Positions 1-9,130 of a DNA stretch of 64,000 nt are shown piece by piece. The stretch comes from Streptomyces sp. NBC_00490 (GTDB taxonomy: Bacteria > Actinomycetota > Actinomycetes > Streptomycetales > Streptomycetaceae), in the NCBI RefSeq assembly GCF_036013645.1, contig NZ_CP107869.1, positions 992,001-1,056,000 on the forward strand, read 5' to 3'. The position numbers and the translations under genes were made by a program. The notes below the pieces were generated by a model, which was not told the DNA's origin, did not search any database, and saw nothing but the letters and a program-made list of their open reading frames with translations. The stretch's first letter is position 1. Each line of letters begins with the position of its first letter.

Positions 1-209
1 TGTTCGCGATGGTCCGGGCCCCCGGGCGGGTCTTCACCCGGCGTGGCCTGCTCGCCCAGGTGTGGGGCGAGGACTTCTTCGGCGACGAGCGCGTCGTCGA
101 CGTACACATCCGCACCCTGCGACGCGCGCTCGGCGACGACGCGAACGCACCCCGGTTCGTCGGCACCGTTCGCTCCATCGGCTACCGGTTCATCGGGCGC
201 CCTGCCTAG
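1..209 (+). CDS. OmpR/PhoB-type response regulator, C-terminal part (5' end outside window)
   Basis: This is the DNA-binding end of a two-component response regulator; its receiver domain lies before the window. The readable frame enters at base 3 and encodes a winged-helix domain with the family pattern PGRVFTR, then VVDVHIRTLRRAL (recognition helix) and a C-terminal GYRF strand. It stops 22 bases before the histidine kinase start, so the two genes form the usual regulator-kinase operon. The domain class is secure. The stimulus and target genes cannot be read from this fragment. Confidence 0.9.
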   Translation, partial: FAMVRAPGRVFTRRGLLAQVWGEDFFGDERVVDVHIRTLRRALGDDANAPRFVGTVRSIGYRFIGRPA

Positions 210-231
210 CGGCCAGGAAGGACACCCACCC

Positions 232-1371
232 ATGTCTCCCTCCCGCTTCCCGGCCCACCCCGGGTACCGTGCGCGGCTGCGTCGCGTCCAGGCCCGACTG
301 TCGCTGCGCAACCGGCTGGTGCTCTCCCATGTCATGGTGCTCCTCCTGGCACTACTGGCCATGGCGATGATCAGCGCCCTGATCGAGGTGTGGCTCGACT
401 TCGACGACATCGAAGGCGACTTCGTCGTGCAGGTCGGCCTGTTGTCCGGGGTAGCCGCGGCGTTCCCGGCGTCCTACGCCCTGTCCCGGTTTCTGCTGCG
501 CCCGCTCGACAGGGTGCGCGTCGCCACGGCCCGGCTCGCCGAGGGACACTACGACGACGTCCTCGAACTGCCCAGCGAGCCGGGCCTGGCAGCGTTGGTA
601 CAGGACGTCAACAAGCTGGCGGCGGCCCTCGCCGACACCGAGCGCCGCCGAGCAAGACTGATCTCCGAGGTCGCCCACGAGATGCGCACCCCCATCACCA
701 TCCTGCGCGGCCAGATCGAGGGCATCGCCGACGGCATCTTCACCCCCGACGAGGCGATGTTCGCCTCCCTCGCCGACGACCTCGACCGGCTGCAGCGCCT
801 GGCCGGCGACCTCTCCAGCCTGTCCCGTGCGGAGGAGGGCGCCTTCGACCTCGACCGCAAGCCCACCGACGTGGCCACGCTGGCACGGGCAACGGCCGAG
901 CGACTGCGTCCCCAGTACGACGACCAGATGGTGACCCTCGTCGTTGACGCGGACACACCCGTCGTCGCCCGCTGCGACCCGGACCGCATCACCCAGGTCC
1001 TGGTGAACCTGCTCGGCAACGCACTCGTCGCAGGCGACCGGCACGGGCATGTGGCGCTGTCCGTGCACACCGAACCGTCTCCCGCGCACCAGGTGATCGT
1101 CCGCGTCACCGACGACGGCATCGGCATCGCCGGACATGACCTCGAGCGCATCTTCCACCGCTTCGAACGCCTCAACCATCCCCACCGCCCCACTGCCGCC
1201 GGTGGCAGCGGCATCGGCCTGACCATCGCCCGCGGTATCGCCCGGGCCCACGGCGGAGACCTCACCGCGGAATCCCCCGGGCCGGGCAACGGAGCAACGT
1301 TCACCTTGCGCCTCCCGCAGGAACCCGCCCTGGAGGGCAGCACCCCGCCCTCTCGTAGACTGCGGCCGTGA
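232..1371 (+). CDS. Sensor histidine kinase (HAMP-HisKA-HATPase)
   Basis: Membrane histidine kinase of 379 residues, partner of the response regulator upstream. Two hydrophobic segments (about residues 30-52 and 66-88) flank a very short extracytoplasmic loop rich in Asp/Glu, so sensing is probably within or close to the membrane. A HAMP-like linker follows, then the HisKA box EVAHEMRTP (phospho-acceptor His149) and the ATPase boxes: N (NLLGNAL, 259-265), G1 (DDGIGI, 294-299) and G2 (GGSGIGL, 324-330). The ATG at 232 was chosen because GGAAGG lies about 12 bases upstream. A longer in-frame extension runs back through the regulator gene and is not credible. The layout resembles BaeS-type kinases; the signal is unknown. 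Confidence 0.92.
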   Translation: MSPSRFPAHPGYRARLRRVQARLSLRNRLVLSHVMVLLLALLAMAMISALIEVWLDFDDIEGDFVVQVGLLSGVAAAFPASYALSRFLLRPLDRVRVATARLAEGHYDDVLELPSEPGLAALVQDVNKLAAALADTERRRARLISEVAHEMRTPITILRGQIEGIADGIFTPDEAMFASLADDLDRLQRLAGDLSSLSRAEEGAFDLDRKPTDVATLARATAERLRPQYDDQMVTLVVDADTPVVARCDPDRITQVLVNLLGNALVAGDRHGHVALSVHTEPSPAHQVIVRVTDDGIGIAGHDLERIFHRFERLNHPHRPTAAGGSGIGLTIARGIARAHGGDLTAESPGPGNGATFTLRLPQEPALEGSTPPSRRLRP

Positions 1372-1829
1372 CCGACGCGACGTTCCCCACCACCGGATAT
1401 CTCACCTGGCAGTTCTCCCAGATCATCGCCGGACGACTGGAGCGGGCGCTGCGCGCGGAGGACCTCACACTGGCTCAGCACAACGCTCTGCAGCAGGTCC
1501 TCTGGACGCCGGGGGTGTCCGCCGCGGAGATCGCGCGCCGCTCCGGCATCACGGCCCAGTCCATGGGAGTCGCGGTGAGCCAGCTCGTCGAGCGAGGACT
1601 GCTGCGACGTGAACCGCATCCGACCAGCCGCCGCAGCATGCGCCTGTTCGCGACCGCCGAGGGACACGCGACGGCCGGTCGTGCCGCGTCGATCGCCCGG
1701 CAGATCGAACAGGAGACGACCTCGCCGCTCTCCCCCGAGGACAAGGACACCATTCACCGTCTGCTGTACCGACTGGTCGAGGAACTGAACCCCGACGCCC
1801 TCGCCATCGACAGCCGCTCCTTGAACTAG
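1368..1829 (+). CDS. MarR-family transcriptional regulator
   Basis: A 153-residue winged-helix protein with the MarR layout: N-terminal dimerisation helix, helix-turn-helix around residues 44-75 (SAAEIARRSGITAQSMG), a wing containing RREPHPTSRRSM, and a C-terminal helix. Its GTG start overlaps the kinase stop (GTGA), so translation is coupled to the two-component operon. That arrangement is unusual for MarR proteins, which usually sit beside the enzyme or pump they control. The SxRRSM wing is the MarR form of the DPxDRR signature. Ligand and target are unknown. Confidence 0.88.
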   Translation: MTDATFPTTGYLTWQFSQIIAGRLERALRAEDLTLAQHNALQQVLWTPGVSAAEIARRSGITAQSMGVAVSQLVERGLLRREPHPTSRRSMRLFATAEGHATAGRAASIARQIEQETTSPLSPEDKDTIHRLLYRLVEELNPDALAIDSRSLN

Positions 1830-1886
1830 CCCTGGCTGAGCAGCGGTTGCCCTGTCGGCTGCGGCGCGTCGACGCGAGGAAGAGAT

Positions 1887-2507
1887 ATGGAAAGCAGTCC
1901 GTCACCGTACCGACCCACCCGCGGCCGCCCCCGCAGCGAGGCCGTGGAACAGGCCATCCTGGAGGGGGTGATGAAGCTCCTGGAGGACGGCGTCCCGCTG
2001 GCCGACATCTCCATCGAACGCATCGCACGCTCCGCCGGCGTCGGCAAGGCGGCCATCTACCGGCGCTGGAGCGACAAGGAGCAACTGTTCGTCGACGTCA
2101 TGCGTGCCGCCGAGCCCGCCGAGCGCGAACTGCCCGGTACGTCCATGCGGGACGACCTGGTCGTTCTGCTGGAGTCACTGCGCCAACGCGCTCTGGCGGG
2201 CCGTTCGTCGGCGATCCTGCACAACGCGCACGCCCAGATGAGAAGCAGCCCCAGGATCTGGGCCGCCTACCATGCCACCGTGATCACGCCCCGGCGCGAC
2301 CTCGGGCTGGAGATCCTCCGACGGGGCCGGCTCAACGGCGAACTCCACGCCGACGTCGACCTGGAACTGGCCATCGACATGTTCGTCGGCCCCCTGCTCA
2401 TCCGCTCGTTCGCACGCAATGACCCCGACCTCCCTGACGGACTGGCGGAGCAGATCGTCGACAACGCCCTCCACGGCCTACGCCCCGTCAGCTACCGGAA
2501 GCCATAA
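1887..2507 (+). CDS. TetR-family transcriptional regulator
   Basis: A 206-residue repressor-type protein. The N-terminal helix-turn-helix spans about residues 38-60 (ISIERIARSAGVGKAAIYRR) and is followed by WSDKEQLF, typical of the TetR branch with a TetR_C_11-like C-terminal domain. The ATG at 1887 follows GAGGAAGAG about 9 bases upstream. The gene faces the MDR dehydrogenase (2535-3635) tail to tail with 27 bases between stops, so it does not share that operon's promoter. It may autoregulate from the 57-bp gap after the MarR gene. The effector is unknown. Confidence 0.88.
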   Translation: MESSPSPYRPTRGRPRSEAVEQAILEGVMKLLEDGVPLADISIERIARSAGVGKAAIYRRWSDKEQLFVDVMRAAEPAERELPGTSMRDDLVVLLESLRQRALAGRSSAILHNAHAQMRSSPRIWAAYHATVITPRRDLGLEILRRGRLNGELHADVDLELAIDMFVGPLLIRSFARNDPDLPDGLAEQIVDNALHGLRPVSYRKP

Positions 2508-2534
2508 TCCTGTTCCGAGGACGCGCGCCCCGGG

Positions 2535-3635
2535 TCAAGGGTTGATCACGGGCATCCACATGGGTTCGTCGCGACGTTGGACGGCGTCGAAGGCGCCCAA
2601 CGCATCGCTGAGCGGGAACCGGTGCGTGATGAGCTCATCGGCGGTGAGGGCACCGGTCTCCAACAGACGCAGAACTTCCAGCGCGTCGTTCCGGGTACAG
2701 GTACGGGTACCGACGAACCTCCACATGTTCATCATCATGGCCATCGGTGAGAGCGGCAGCGGCGTCTGGTTGCCTCCCATGTGCACGAGTGCGCCGCCGG
2801 CCGCGAGCCCGGCCATGGCCTGGCCGGTGACCGGCCCGTCGGGCACGTAGTCGAGGACCGCGTGTGCTCCGCCCGGTGCCAGTTCGCGCAGTCGCCCGGC
2901 GAGTGCGCGGGTGTCCGCCCAGCCGTCGGGCAGTTCGTCAAGGGCGACGATGCCGGCCGGGACGCCACCGGACAGGTCGGCGACGGCCTTGAGCCGGTCT
3001 CTGTGGCGGCCGACGAGGATGAGCTCGGCGACACCGAAGTGCTTCGCGAGCTTGACCGTCGCAGTGCCCATGGCACCGGTCGCGGCGGTGACGACGACGG
3101 TGGATCCCATCGGCAGCTCGGCCCACTTGAACGCCCGTACGGCGTTGGCCAAGGTGTGCACCTTGGCCGCCACGTCGAAGGGGACCGACCGCGGCAACGG
3201 GTCGACCAGCCAGTACGGGAGGCGCACGTACTCCGCGAGGACGCCGTTGTGGTAGTCGGCGTAGAGCGGCATCTCGGTGTCGTTGAAGGCGGCGTAGCCC
3301 ATGAATGCCTGCTGCGCGCACATCATGTCGCGGTCGGTACGACAGTAGATACAGGTACGGCAGTTCAGAAAGGGGTGGACCCGGACCCGGTCGCCGACGT
3401 GGACGCCGGTGGCGTCGCTGCCGACGGCGGCGATCGTGCCGGCGCCCTCGAAGCCGAGGGTGGTGGGCAGATGCTTGAACGCGCCCATTTTGAGCAGGCG
3501 CATGATGCCAGGGGCCAGACCGGCGGCGGCGACCCGCACCACAACGTCCATCGGGCCGGGCTCGGGGACGGGGACGTCCTCCAGGACGAGGGTGCCGGCG
3601 TCGCGGTGGGCGCGCAGGGCGAGCATCGTGGTCAT
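2535..3635 (-). CDS. MDR-superfamily zinc-type alcohol dehydrogenase with altered catalytic site
   Basis: A 366-residue medium-chain dehydrogenase/reductase, last gene of the five-gene minus-strand operon. The structural-zinc lobe is intact (Cys92, 95, 98, 106 in C-x2-C-x2-C-x7-C), and the nucleotide-binding loop reads TAATGAMG near residues 183-190. The catalytic-zinc ligands of the family are missing: the usual Cys-Gly-x-Asp position reads AAGLAPGI (about 37-44), and the usual GHE motif is GFE (61-63). It may therefore be a zinc-independent reductase or hydride-transfer enzyme rather than a classical alcohol dehydrogenase. Its ATG overlaps the stop of the bicupin gene (ATGA), so the two are translationally coupled. 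Confidence 0.88.
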   Translation of the reverse strand: MTTMLALRAHRDAGTLVLEDVPVPEPGPMDVVVRVAAAGLAPGIMRLLKMGAFKHLPTTLGFEGAGTIAAVGSDATGVHVGDRVRVHPFLNCRTCIYCRTDRDMMCAQQAFMGYAAFNDTEMPLYADYHNGVLAEYVRLPYWLVDPLPRSVPFDVAAKVHTLANAVRAFKWAELPMGSTVVVTAATGAMGTATVKLAKHFGVAELILVGRHRDRLKAVADLSGGVPAGIVALDELPDGWADTRALAGRLRELAPGGAHAVLDYVPDGPVTGQAMAGLAAGGALVHMGGNQTPLPLSPMAMMMNMWRFVGTRTCTRNDALEVLRLLETGALTADELITHRFPLSDALGAFDAVQRRDEPMWMPVINP

Positions 3636-4624
3636 GAGTGGGCCTCCGCGTCGAGGGCCGCGAGCCGTTCGGGTGAGTACTGGTCGGCGGTACGGGAGGT
3701 CTTGGCGACCTGCGGAACCTCGCTGCGCGAGAGCAGGCTGACGTAATCGCCTGCCTCGGTCACGACGTCGGCGTGCGAGATGCCGAGCGGGATGCGCACG
3801 AAATCGCCGGGCTCGAGGTCGACGACGCCGTGCTGGGTGATCAGGGTGCGGTGGCCGTTGGCCTGGTACTGGATCTCGTCGGCGTCGAGGGTACGGCGGT
3901 AGCGGCGTTCGGCGCCGGGCACGCTGGTGACGAGACCGATACGGACGCGCTCGGTGCCGTACAGCCAGGTGGTGTCCTGGGCACGGTCGGGGCGCAGTAC
4001 CTGGATCCGGCGGTCGTCACTGTGCACGTGTTCGAGCAGCTGCTGTTCGTCGACCCCGAAGATGGTGATGTCGCGGCCGGGGGTGCCCAGGTTCCAGCTG
4101 ACGGCTTCGTTGGCCGGGGCGGGCTGCCAGCCGGGAAACGGCGGGAACACCGCCTGGGACTCACGCTGAGCCGGTACGAGTTCGGCGACCGGTGCGGGGA
4201 TGTAGAACAACAAGTGGCTTGCGGCGCGGCTGTAGTTGTCGTGGGCCACGCCCCGGGGGATGCGGGAGAACTCGCCCGGCCGGTGCTCGACCACGCCGAG
4301 TTCGGTCATCAGGGTGCGCTCGCCGGCGATCTGGTAACAGAGCTCGTCCACGTCGCAGTTGCGGTGGTAGAACGGCTGCCGCCCGTCGAGCTTCTGCCAC
4401 TCGACGCGGATCTCGTCGTTCTCGTACACACCGCGGGGCGGGGCGTACGCCTCGTCCTGGTAGTCCTGCGGGTAGTGCACCACGGTCAGTGGCGGCTGCT
4501 CGTCCCACAGCTTCATGGGCACCTTGGACGGATGCGGCGGCGCCAGCAGCAGGTGTTCGTCGCGGACGACGCTCTGCAGTGGCTGGTCCGATGCCATGAC
4601 CATGAGGTCCTCGTTGACCTTCAC
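3632..4624 (-). CDS. Bicupin dioxygenase, homogentisate 1,2-dioxygenase-like
   Basis: A 330-residue protein with two cupin domains. Domain 1 (about 70-145) holds His87, Glu94 and His128 at cupin metal positions. Domain 2 (about 225-300) has DADEIQYQ (Asp249/Glu250) and GISHADV (His284). The protein resembles homogentisate 1,2-dioxygenase and related ring-cleaving or cupin oxygenases but is shorter than true HGO (about 430 residues), so the substrate should not be assumed. The GTG start at 4624 follows AAGGAGG with 5 bases between. It sits between a methyltransferase and an MDR dehydrogenase in what looks like an aromatic degradation operon. Confidence 0.8.
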   Translation of the reverse strand: MKVNEDLMVMASDQPLQSVVRDEHLLLAPPHPSKVPMKLWDEQPPLTVVHYPQDYQDEAYAPPRGVYENDEIRVEWQKLDGRQPFYHRNCDVDELCYQIAGERTLMTELGVVEHRPGEFSRIPRGVAHDNYSRAASHLLFYIPAPVAELVPAQRESQAVFPPFPGWQPAPANEAVSWNLGTPGRDITIFGVDEQQLLEHVHSDDRRIQVLRPDRAQDTTWLYGTERVRIGLVTSVPGAERRYRRTLDADEIQYQANGHRTLITQHGVVDLEPGDFVRIPLGISHADVVTEAGDYVSLLSRSEVPQVAKTSRTADQYSPERLAALDAEAHS

Positions 4625-4739
4625 GGCAACCTCCTTGTTCGGGGTGGCGTCGCGTAATGCGGCTCTGGTTGTGAGGCGATCCCGCTGTCCGGAACGTGGC
4701 AGGATCGGGTTGTCGGCGCGATGGGTGGCGCCGGTGCTG

Positions 4740-5483
4740 TTACTTCTTTCGGCCCCAGAACATCTCGATACCGCGCCATTCCATCAGCTGCGGGCTGTCG
4801 ACCGTGTCTCCGAATGCGTCGCGGATCTCTTCGCCGGAGTAATAGGGAATGTCTTCCGCAGGAACGTGCTGGAAGAGCTTGTCGAACCATTGCCGGAGAT
4901 GGACATCGGCGTCGATACGGGCGTAGAACGACGATCCCTTCAGGACCGCCTCGGCCAGCACGATGCGACGGCCCGGCTTCATCACACGCAGCAGGTCCCC
5001 GGCCGTCTCCTTCCAGTCGTCGGAGTGCTGGGTGGCCTGGAGCACGGCGACGCAGTCGTAGGACTCGTCGGCCAGCGAGTCGGCGTAGTCCCAACGCCAG
5101 CAGCCGGTCTGGCCGTTGCGTCCGGGGATCCGGCCCAGGACCGCCTTCCGTCCGTCCTGGATGATCTCGACCTCGTCCACGGCGCCCTCCGGTCCCACGA
5201 GTGCGCGCATGTCCTCGAGCCACCCGGCCGGTGCGATGCCCTCACCGATGAGCAGGACCTTGTCTCCGGGGCGGAGTTCGAGCAGGCCGTAGACGATTTC
5301 GGAGATCGGCCGAGCCAGTTCCTGCCAGATATAGGGAAGTCCGCCGGCGATGGCCATGGCCATCTCCCATTTGGTCCGCTGACCCTCGTCGTGAACTTCC
5401 GGACCGAAGCGCTCCTCGTCCCACGGCTGGATGTAGTTCCACGGGTTTCCGCCACCGAAATCGTTCTTGATGTCACTACTCAT
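4740..5483 (-). CDS. Class I SAM-dependent methyltransferase-like protein
   Basis: A 247-residue protein with a class I methyltransferase layout: motif I region VLLIGEGI (about 76-83), an acidic strand with VDEVEII near 102-108, [19 protein letters not shown] (motif II/III region) and [15 protein letters not shown] (about 165-178). Motif I lacks the full GxGxG, so cofactor binding is likely but not certain. The ATG at 5483 was preferred because AGGAAG lies 8 bases upstream; a second ATG two codons earlier is too close to it. It sits between the FAH hydrolase and bicupin genes. A methyltransferase is odd in a purely catabolic operon and may mean O-demethylation, methylation-detoxification or a biosynthetic role. 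Confidence 0.72.
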   Translation of the reverse strand: MSSDIKNDFGGGNPWNYIQPWDEERFGPEVHDEGQRTKWEMAMAIAGGLPYIWQELARPISEIVYGLLELRPGDKVLLIGEGIAPAGWLEDMRALVGPEGAVDEVEIIQDGRKAVLGRIPGRNGQTGCWRWDYADSLADESYDCVAVLQATQHSDDWKETAGDLLRVMKPGRRIVLAEAVLKGSSFYARIDADVHLRQWFDKLFQHVPAEDIPYYSGEEIRDAFGDTVDSPQLMEWRGIEMFWGRKK

Positions 5484-5574
5484 TTTCATCGCTTCCTGTG
5501 GGAAGACCGCCGGCTCGTGATGGCCGCCGGGTGCTGTTTGGCGGACGCTGCCCTCTGTCGGCCCGATCGGCTTG

Positions 5575-6414
5575 TCAGGCACAGGTGTTCGTGAGGGTGC
5601 CGATGCCCTCTATCTCGATCCGGACCTCGTCACCTGACCGCAGGAACAGGCCTCGTTTGTGTCCGACTCCGACCGGGGTTCCGGTGGCTATCACGTCGCC
5701 GGGTTCGAGGGTCGTCTGGCGCGACAGGTAGGAGACCAGCGCTGGAACCCGGTGGATGAGCTGCGAGGTCCGCGCGTCCTGGCGCAGCTCGCCATTGATC
5801 CAGGTGCGCAGGTGCAGGTCATCGGGATCGGCGAACTCATCCAGCGTGACCAGGGCCGGGCCCATGGGGGTGAAGGTGTCAAAGCTCTTGGCCGCGGTGA
5901 CATCGGCGGCTCGGCCGGGAACTCGACCTTTTTGGACATCGCGCGCGCTGACGTCGTTGCAGATCGTGAAGCCGGCGACGAACGCGTACGCGTCCGCTTC
6001 GGGCACGTCGGTGGCGCGTGTGCCGATGACGACGGCGAGTTCGCCCTCGTAGTCGACCTCCTCCGAGGCCGCCTTGGGAAAGCGGATCCGCTCTCCCGTG
6101 CCGATCACCGAGGAGGGTGCCTTCAGGAAGATGACCGGATCGTCGGCCCTGCCGGCGTATCCCACCTCGGTGCGATGGCCGGCGTAGGCGTAACCGACCG
6201 CCCAGATCTTGGAGGGCCTCGGCACGGGGGCGATGAGCTGCGCCTGGGCCACGGGGATCCGGTTACGGACCGCGGCCGTGGCGAGGGAGGTGATGTCCAG
6301 GCCCGCTTGCAGGGCGGCGCCGAGGTCCGGCGCGTCGAGGTCGAGGAGGGCGACGCTCTCGCCCTCATCCTCCAGCCTGCCGATTCCCTTGGCGGTGCTG
6401 GCGAGCCTGGTCAC
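5575..6414 (-). CDS. Fumarylacetoacetate hydrolase (FAH) family protein
   Basis: A 279-residue FAH-fold enzyme. Visible family motifs are [10 protein letters not shown] (71-80), the metal-binding [11 protein letters not shown] (Glu123, Glu125), [11 protein letters not shown] (Asp154), and the C-terminal [13 protein letters not shown]. Members hydrolyse or decarboxylate acylpyruvates and meta-cleavage products with a divalent metal. With an extradiol-type VOC protein directly upstream, hydrolysis of a ring-cleavage product is a reasonable inference. The GTG start overlaps the VOC gene's TGA by 4 bases, so they are translationally coupled. Substrate not known. Confidence 0.88.
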   Translation of the reverse strand: MTRLASTAKGIGRLEDEGESVALLDLDAPDLGAALQAGLDITSLATAAVRNRIPVAQAQLIAPVPRPSKIWAVGYAYAGHRTEVGYAGRADDPVIFLKAPSSVIGTGERIRFPKAASEEVDYEGELAVVIGTRATDVPEADAYAFVAGFTICNDVSARDVQKGRVPGRAADVTAAKSFDTFTPMGPALVTLDEFADPDDLHLRTWINGELRQDARTSQLIHRVPALVSYLSRQTTLEPGDVIATGTPVGVGHKRGLFLRSGDEVRIEIEGIGTLTNTCA

Positions 6415-7058
6415 AACGCCACCGCCGCATTGTCGAGGCGCAGCAGCTCGTCCTTGGGGTCACCGGCGCGGTAACGGGCCACAAAACGCTCGGGGTCCAG
6501 TTCCAGGCCGGAGGGGTTCGCCGCGAAGACAGGACCGGACATGAAGGCCACCTCTTCTTCGGTGGTGGCGAAGTTCGCGCAGGAGAACTCGACGATGTTC
6601 CCGTCCGGATCCCGGTAGTAGAAGCTGGTGGCCTGGCCGTGGTTGGCCGCCCGGTGCGGACGCGCACCGAAGGCTGCCATGTGCTCGGCCTGGGTGATGA
6701 GTTCGCCCAGCGAGCCGACGGCGAACTGGAAGTGATGCAGGCCCGGCCCCGAGGCGTCGGTCCCGGCCAGGCGGTCGATGCCGAACAGGGCCAGGACCTG
6801 ACTGGCGTGCGGGGCGTCATGGACACGGAAGAAGCCCAGCCGGACATCGACCGCCCGCTCCGGCATCCCCGCCGGACGCGGCGGGGCGTCGGGGTCAGGG
6901 GTGCGCTCATAGAACGGGCCGTGCCCCAGCACGTGGGTGTAGAAGGCGGCCATCTCGTCGTAGCGGCCCGTCTTCAGCACGACCTCGCCTATCTGCAATG
7001 CGACAGCTTGGGTCTCGGTGGCCGCGTCGGCGGCCGTGCTCTGGGAAGTCGTCGTCAT
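6411..7058 (-). CDS. VOC-superfamily extradiol (catechol 2,3-) dioxygenase-like protein
   Basis: A 215-residue vicinal-oxygen-chelate protein, first gene of the minus-strand operon. The C-terminal half carries LHHFQFAV (metal His about 109) and YRDPDGNIVEF (Glu157), the usual second and third metal ligands of type I extradiol dioxygenases. The first ligand, usually His in a GHVVL-like strand, reads IGEVVL with Glu25, so the metal site is atypical. The ATG at 7058 follows AAGGAGG with 9 bases between; a longer in-frame extension to 7286 lacks a ribosome site and would cover the promoter region. It probably acts on the product of the divergent flavin hydroxylase. Confidence 0.82.
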   Translation of the reverse strand: MTTTSQSTAADAATETQAVALQIGEVVLKTGRYDEMAAFYTHVLGHGPFYERTPDPDAPPRPAGMPERAVDVRLGFFRVHDAPHASQVLALFGIDRLAGTDASGPGLHHFQFAVGSLGELITQAEHMAAFGARPHRAANHGQATSFYYRDPDGNIVEFSCANFATTEEEVAFMSGPVFAANPSGLELDPERFVARYRAGDPKDELLRLDNAAVAL

Positions 7059-7412
7059 CGTGGGGGCCTCCTTGCCCGTCAGACGCTGGGGTGCAACGGC
7101 CTCGATGTGCGGTGCGTGATCCGCCACTGCCCGCCCAAGTGGCGAAACCGGTGAACGGTGTCGAGGACGCGGTCCAGGAACACATGGACGTCTGCCGGCC
7201 GATGTCGGCCTCTCCTCGCTTCGTTCAGCCGGAGACACCACGACGTTCTCCTGCCTCTTGAACTCGGGCCAAGCGTAACACCGCACACTCTTATCGACAG
7301 GTGCCTGTTAATCAAGCTCTTCCATGGAATGGGTTGCGCATGCGACTCTGACCCGGGTTCAAGAGGTTGGGTCGCGATCGATCCCATCCGTGTTCAGGAA
7401 GGCAGGTCCCCT
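7059..7412. other. Divergent intergenic region with promoters of the catabolic cluster
   Basis: About 354 bases between the VOC gene (minus) and the flavin monooxygenase gene (plus). I see no credible gene here. The reading frames extending into it from both sides lack ribosome sites, and the region must hold two outward promoters. The only clear structure is the palindrome at 7297-7308. Confidence 0.7.
7297..7308. promoter_or_regulatory. Candidate TetR operator in the divergent promoter region
   Basis: ACAGGTGCCTGT is an inverted repeat (ACAGG / CCTGT, 2-base spacer) inside an A/T-rich stretch between the two divergent units. Its position fits an operator controlling both. The TetR gene at 9131-9709 is the nearest candidate regulator; binding is inferred. 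Confidence 0.45.
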
Positions 7413-9113
7413 GTGTCTGACCGCAATGCAAGAGGCGGATCCCGGCGTGTCCTGGTGGTGGGGGCGGGGCCTGTGGGTCTTGCGCTCGCGATCGAGCTGG
7501 GGTGGCGCGGAGTGCCGGTGACCGTGCTCGATCAGGGCGACGGCCGCGTGCCGTTCCCGGCGGGCGAGGCGATCTTCTCGCGCACCATGGAACATCTTCG
7601 GCGCTGGGGCTGCGCGGAAGAAGCGCGCTCGGAGTCGGCGCCGCCTGCGGACTTTCCGCACCGTACGGTGTTCGCCACGTCGGTGACGGGACACGTCCTG
7701 GCCGAGTTCGACTACGGAGTCACCAACCGCTCCCCCGGCATCTACGGCTCGCTGACGCCGGAGGGCCCCGCGTTCTTGTCCAAGTTCTCCTTCCTGCCGC
7801 TGCTCGAACGGACGGCGCGCGCTCTGCCCTCGGTTGACATCAGGTTCGGCGCGCGGCTGGAGTCGTTCGAGCAGGACGGCGACGGTGTCCTGGCCGTGGT
7901 GCGCGATGTGAAGAGCGGGGCATCGGAAACACTGTCCGGCGACTATCTGGTGGCCTGTGACGGCGGCCGCAGCAGTGTCCGGCGGGCGCTGGGCATCACC
8001 TTCGAGGGCATGTTCGCGCAGGGCCACAACTATGCGGTGCACTTCCGTGCGCCCGAGCTGCTGGACCTGCTCCGTAAGCGGCTGGGCGGCCCGGCCGTGC
8101 AGATCCACACCCTGTCATCGGCGCGCAGGCCCTACATCACCGTCGTCAACGGCGTGGACGAATGGCGGCTCTCGGTCTACCTGGACGACGAGCCAGAGCC
8201 CGGGGATGCGGTCGCCTGGGTGCACGAAGCCGTCGGCGCGCCGATCGACGTGGAGATCCTCGCCGCCCAGCCCTGGAGCGGGCACTGCGTGGTGGCATCC
8301 AGCTACCGCGCGGGCCGGGTGTTCCTTGCCGGGGATGCGGCGCATCTGCTGTGGCCCAAGGGCGGCTTCGGCGCCAACACCGGCATCGGCGACGCGGTCG
8401 ACCTCGGCTGGAAACTCGCCGCGGTCCACCAGGGCTGGGCAGACCCGGCCCTGCTCGACAGCTACGAGCAGGAACGGCGCCCGATCGCCGTCCGCAACGT
8501 CACCGAAGCATCCACCAACTGGAAGTCCGACGCCCAACTCGTACCCGATGCCGTACTCGGCCGCGCGGACGCGGACGGCGACCGGGCCCGCAGCCGGATG
8601 GGTGAGCTGATCCGCCGCTCCCGGGGCAAGGAGTTCCGCTGCACGGGCATCCAGCTCGGCTACCGCTACCGCGCCTCCCCGATCTGCGTACCCGATAACA
8701 CCCCGGAACCGCCCGACGAACCGGACGACTACGCGCCGTCGACCTGGCCCGGCTGCCGCGCACCGCACGCCTGGCTCCCCGACGGCAGCTCGATCCTCGA
8801 CCACTACGGCCGCGGCTTCGTCCTCGTGGTCTCCGGCCCGGCAGACCCGACACCGCTACTGGAAGCCGCACACCAGCAGGGCGTGCCCTTGACCGTGCTG
8901 CGTCTCACCGAACCGGCCGCAGCCAAGCTGTATGGGCGGCCGCTGGTGCTGGTCCGCCCCGACGGACACGTCGCCTGGCGCGGCGAACAGCCCCCGGCCC
9001 ACCCCGGTGCGGTGCTTGACCGGCTGCGCGGGGCAAAGACCGGGAATCCGGCCGCGGGCTCAGTCATGGAGACGCAGGCGGCCGCGGCGAAAGTCGGCAC
9101 TCGCCACCTCTGA
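7413..9113 (+). CDS. FAD-dependent aromatic hydroxylase (MhpA/PheA-like class A monooxygenase)
   Basis: A 566-residue class A flavoprotein monooxygenase. It has the N-terminal FAD motif VVGAGPVGLALAIELG (about 15-30), the DG motif YLVACDGGRSSVRR (about 178-191), and the GD motif FLAGDAAHLLWPKGGFG near 304-320, then a thioredoxin-like C-terminal domain as in 3-(3-hydroxyphenyl)propionate and phenol hydroxylases. Such enzymes ortho-hydroxylate phenolic rings using NAD(P)H and O2. The GTG at 7413 was chosen because AGGAAGG lies about 10 bases upstream and the FAD motif starts right after; the in-frame extension to 7158 overlaps the divergent promoter. It should supply the catechol-type substrate for the ring-cleavage genes opposite. 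Confidence 0.9.
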   Translation: MSDRNARGGSRRVLVVGAGPVGLALAIELGWRGVPVTVLDQGDGRVPFPAGEAIFSRTMEHLRRWGCAEEARSESAPPADFPHRTVFATSVTGHVLAEFDYGVTNRSPGIYGSLTPEGPAFLSKFSFLPLLERTARALPSVDIRFGARLESFEQDGDGVLAVVRDVKSGASETLSGDYLVACDGGRSSVRRALGITFEGMFAQGHNYAVHFRAPELLDLLRKRLGGPAVQIHTLSSARRPYITVVNGVDEWRLSVYLDDEPEPGDAVAWVHEAVGAPIDVEILAAQPWSGHCVVASSYRAGRVFLAGDAAHLLWPKGGFGANTGIGDAVDLGWKLAAVHQGWADPALLDSYEQERRPIAVRNVTEASTNWKSDAQLVPDAVLGRADADGDRARSRMGELIRRSRGKEFRCTGIQLGYRYRASPICVPDNTPEPPDEPDDYAPSTWPGCRAPHAWLPDGSSILDHYGRGFVLVVSGPADPTPLLEAAHQQGVPLTVLRLTEPAAAKLYGRPLVLVRPDGHVAWRGEQPPAHPGAVLDRLRGAKTGNPAAGSVMETQAAAAKVGTRHL

Positions 9114-9130
9114 CTCGCCGGGCTCGGCGG

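Noticed and set aside
549..1757. 402-codon minus-strand open frame over the kinase and MarR genes
   Set aside because: Antisense shadow of high-G+C coding sequence; no family motifs, and the plus-strand genes are clearly real.
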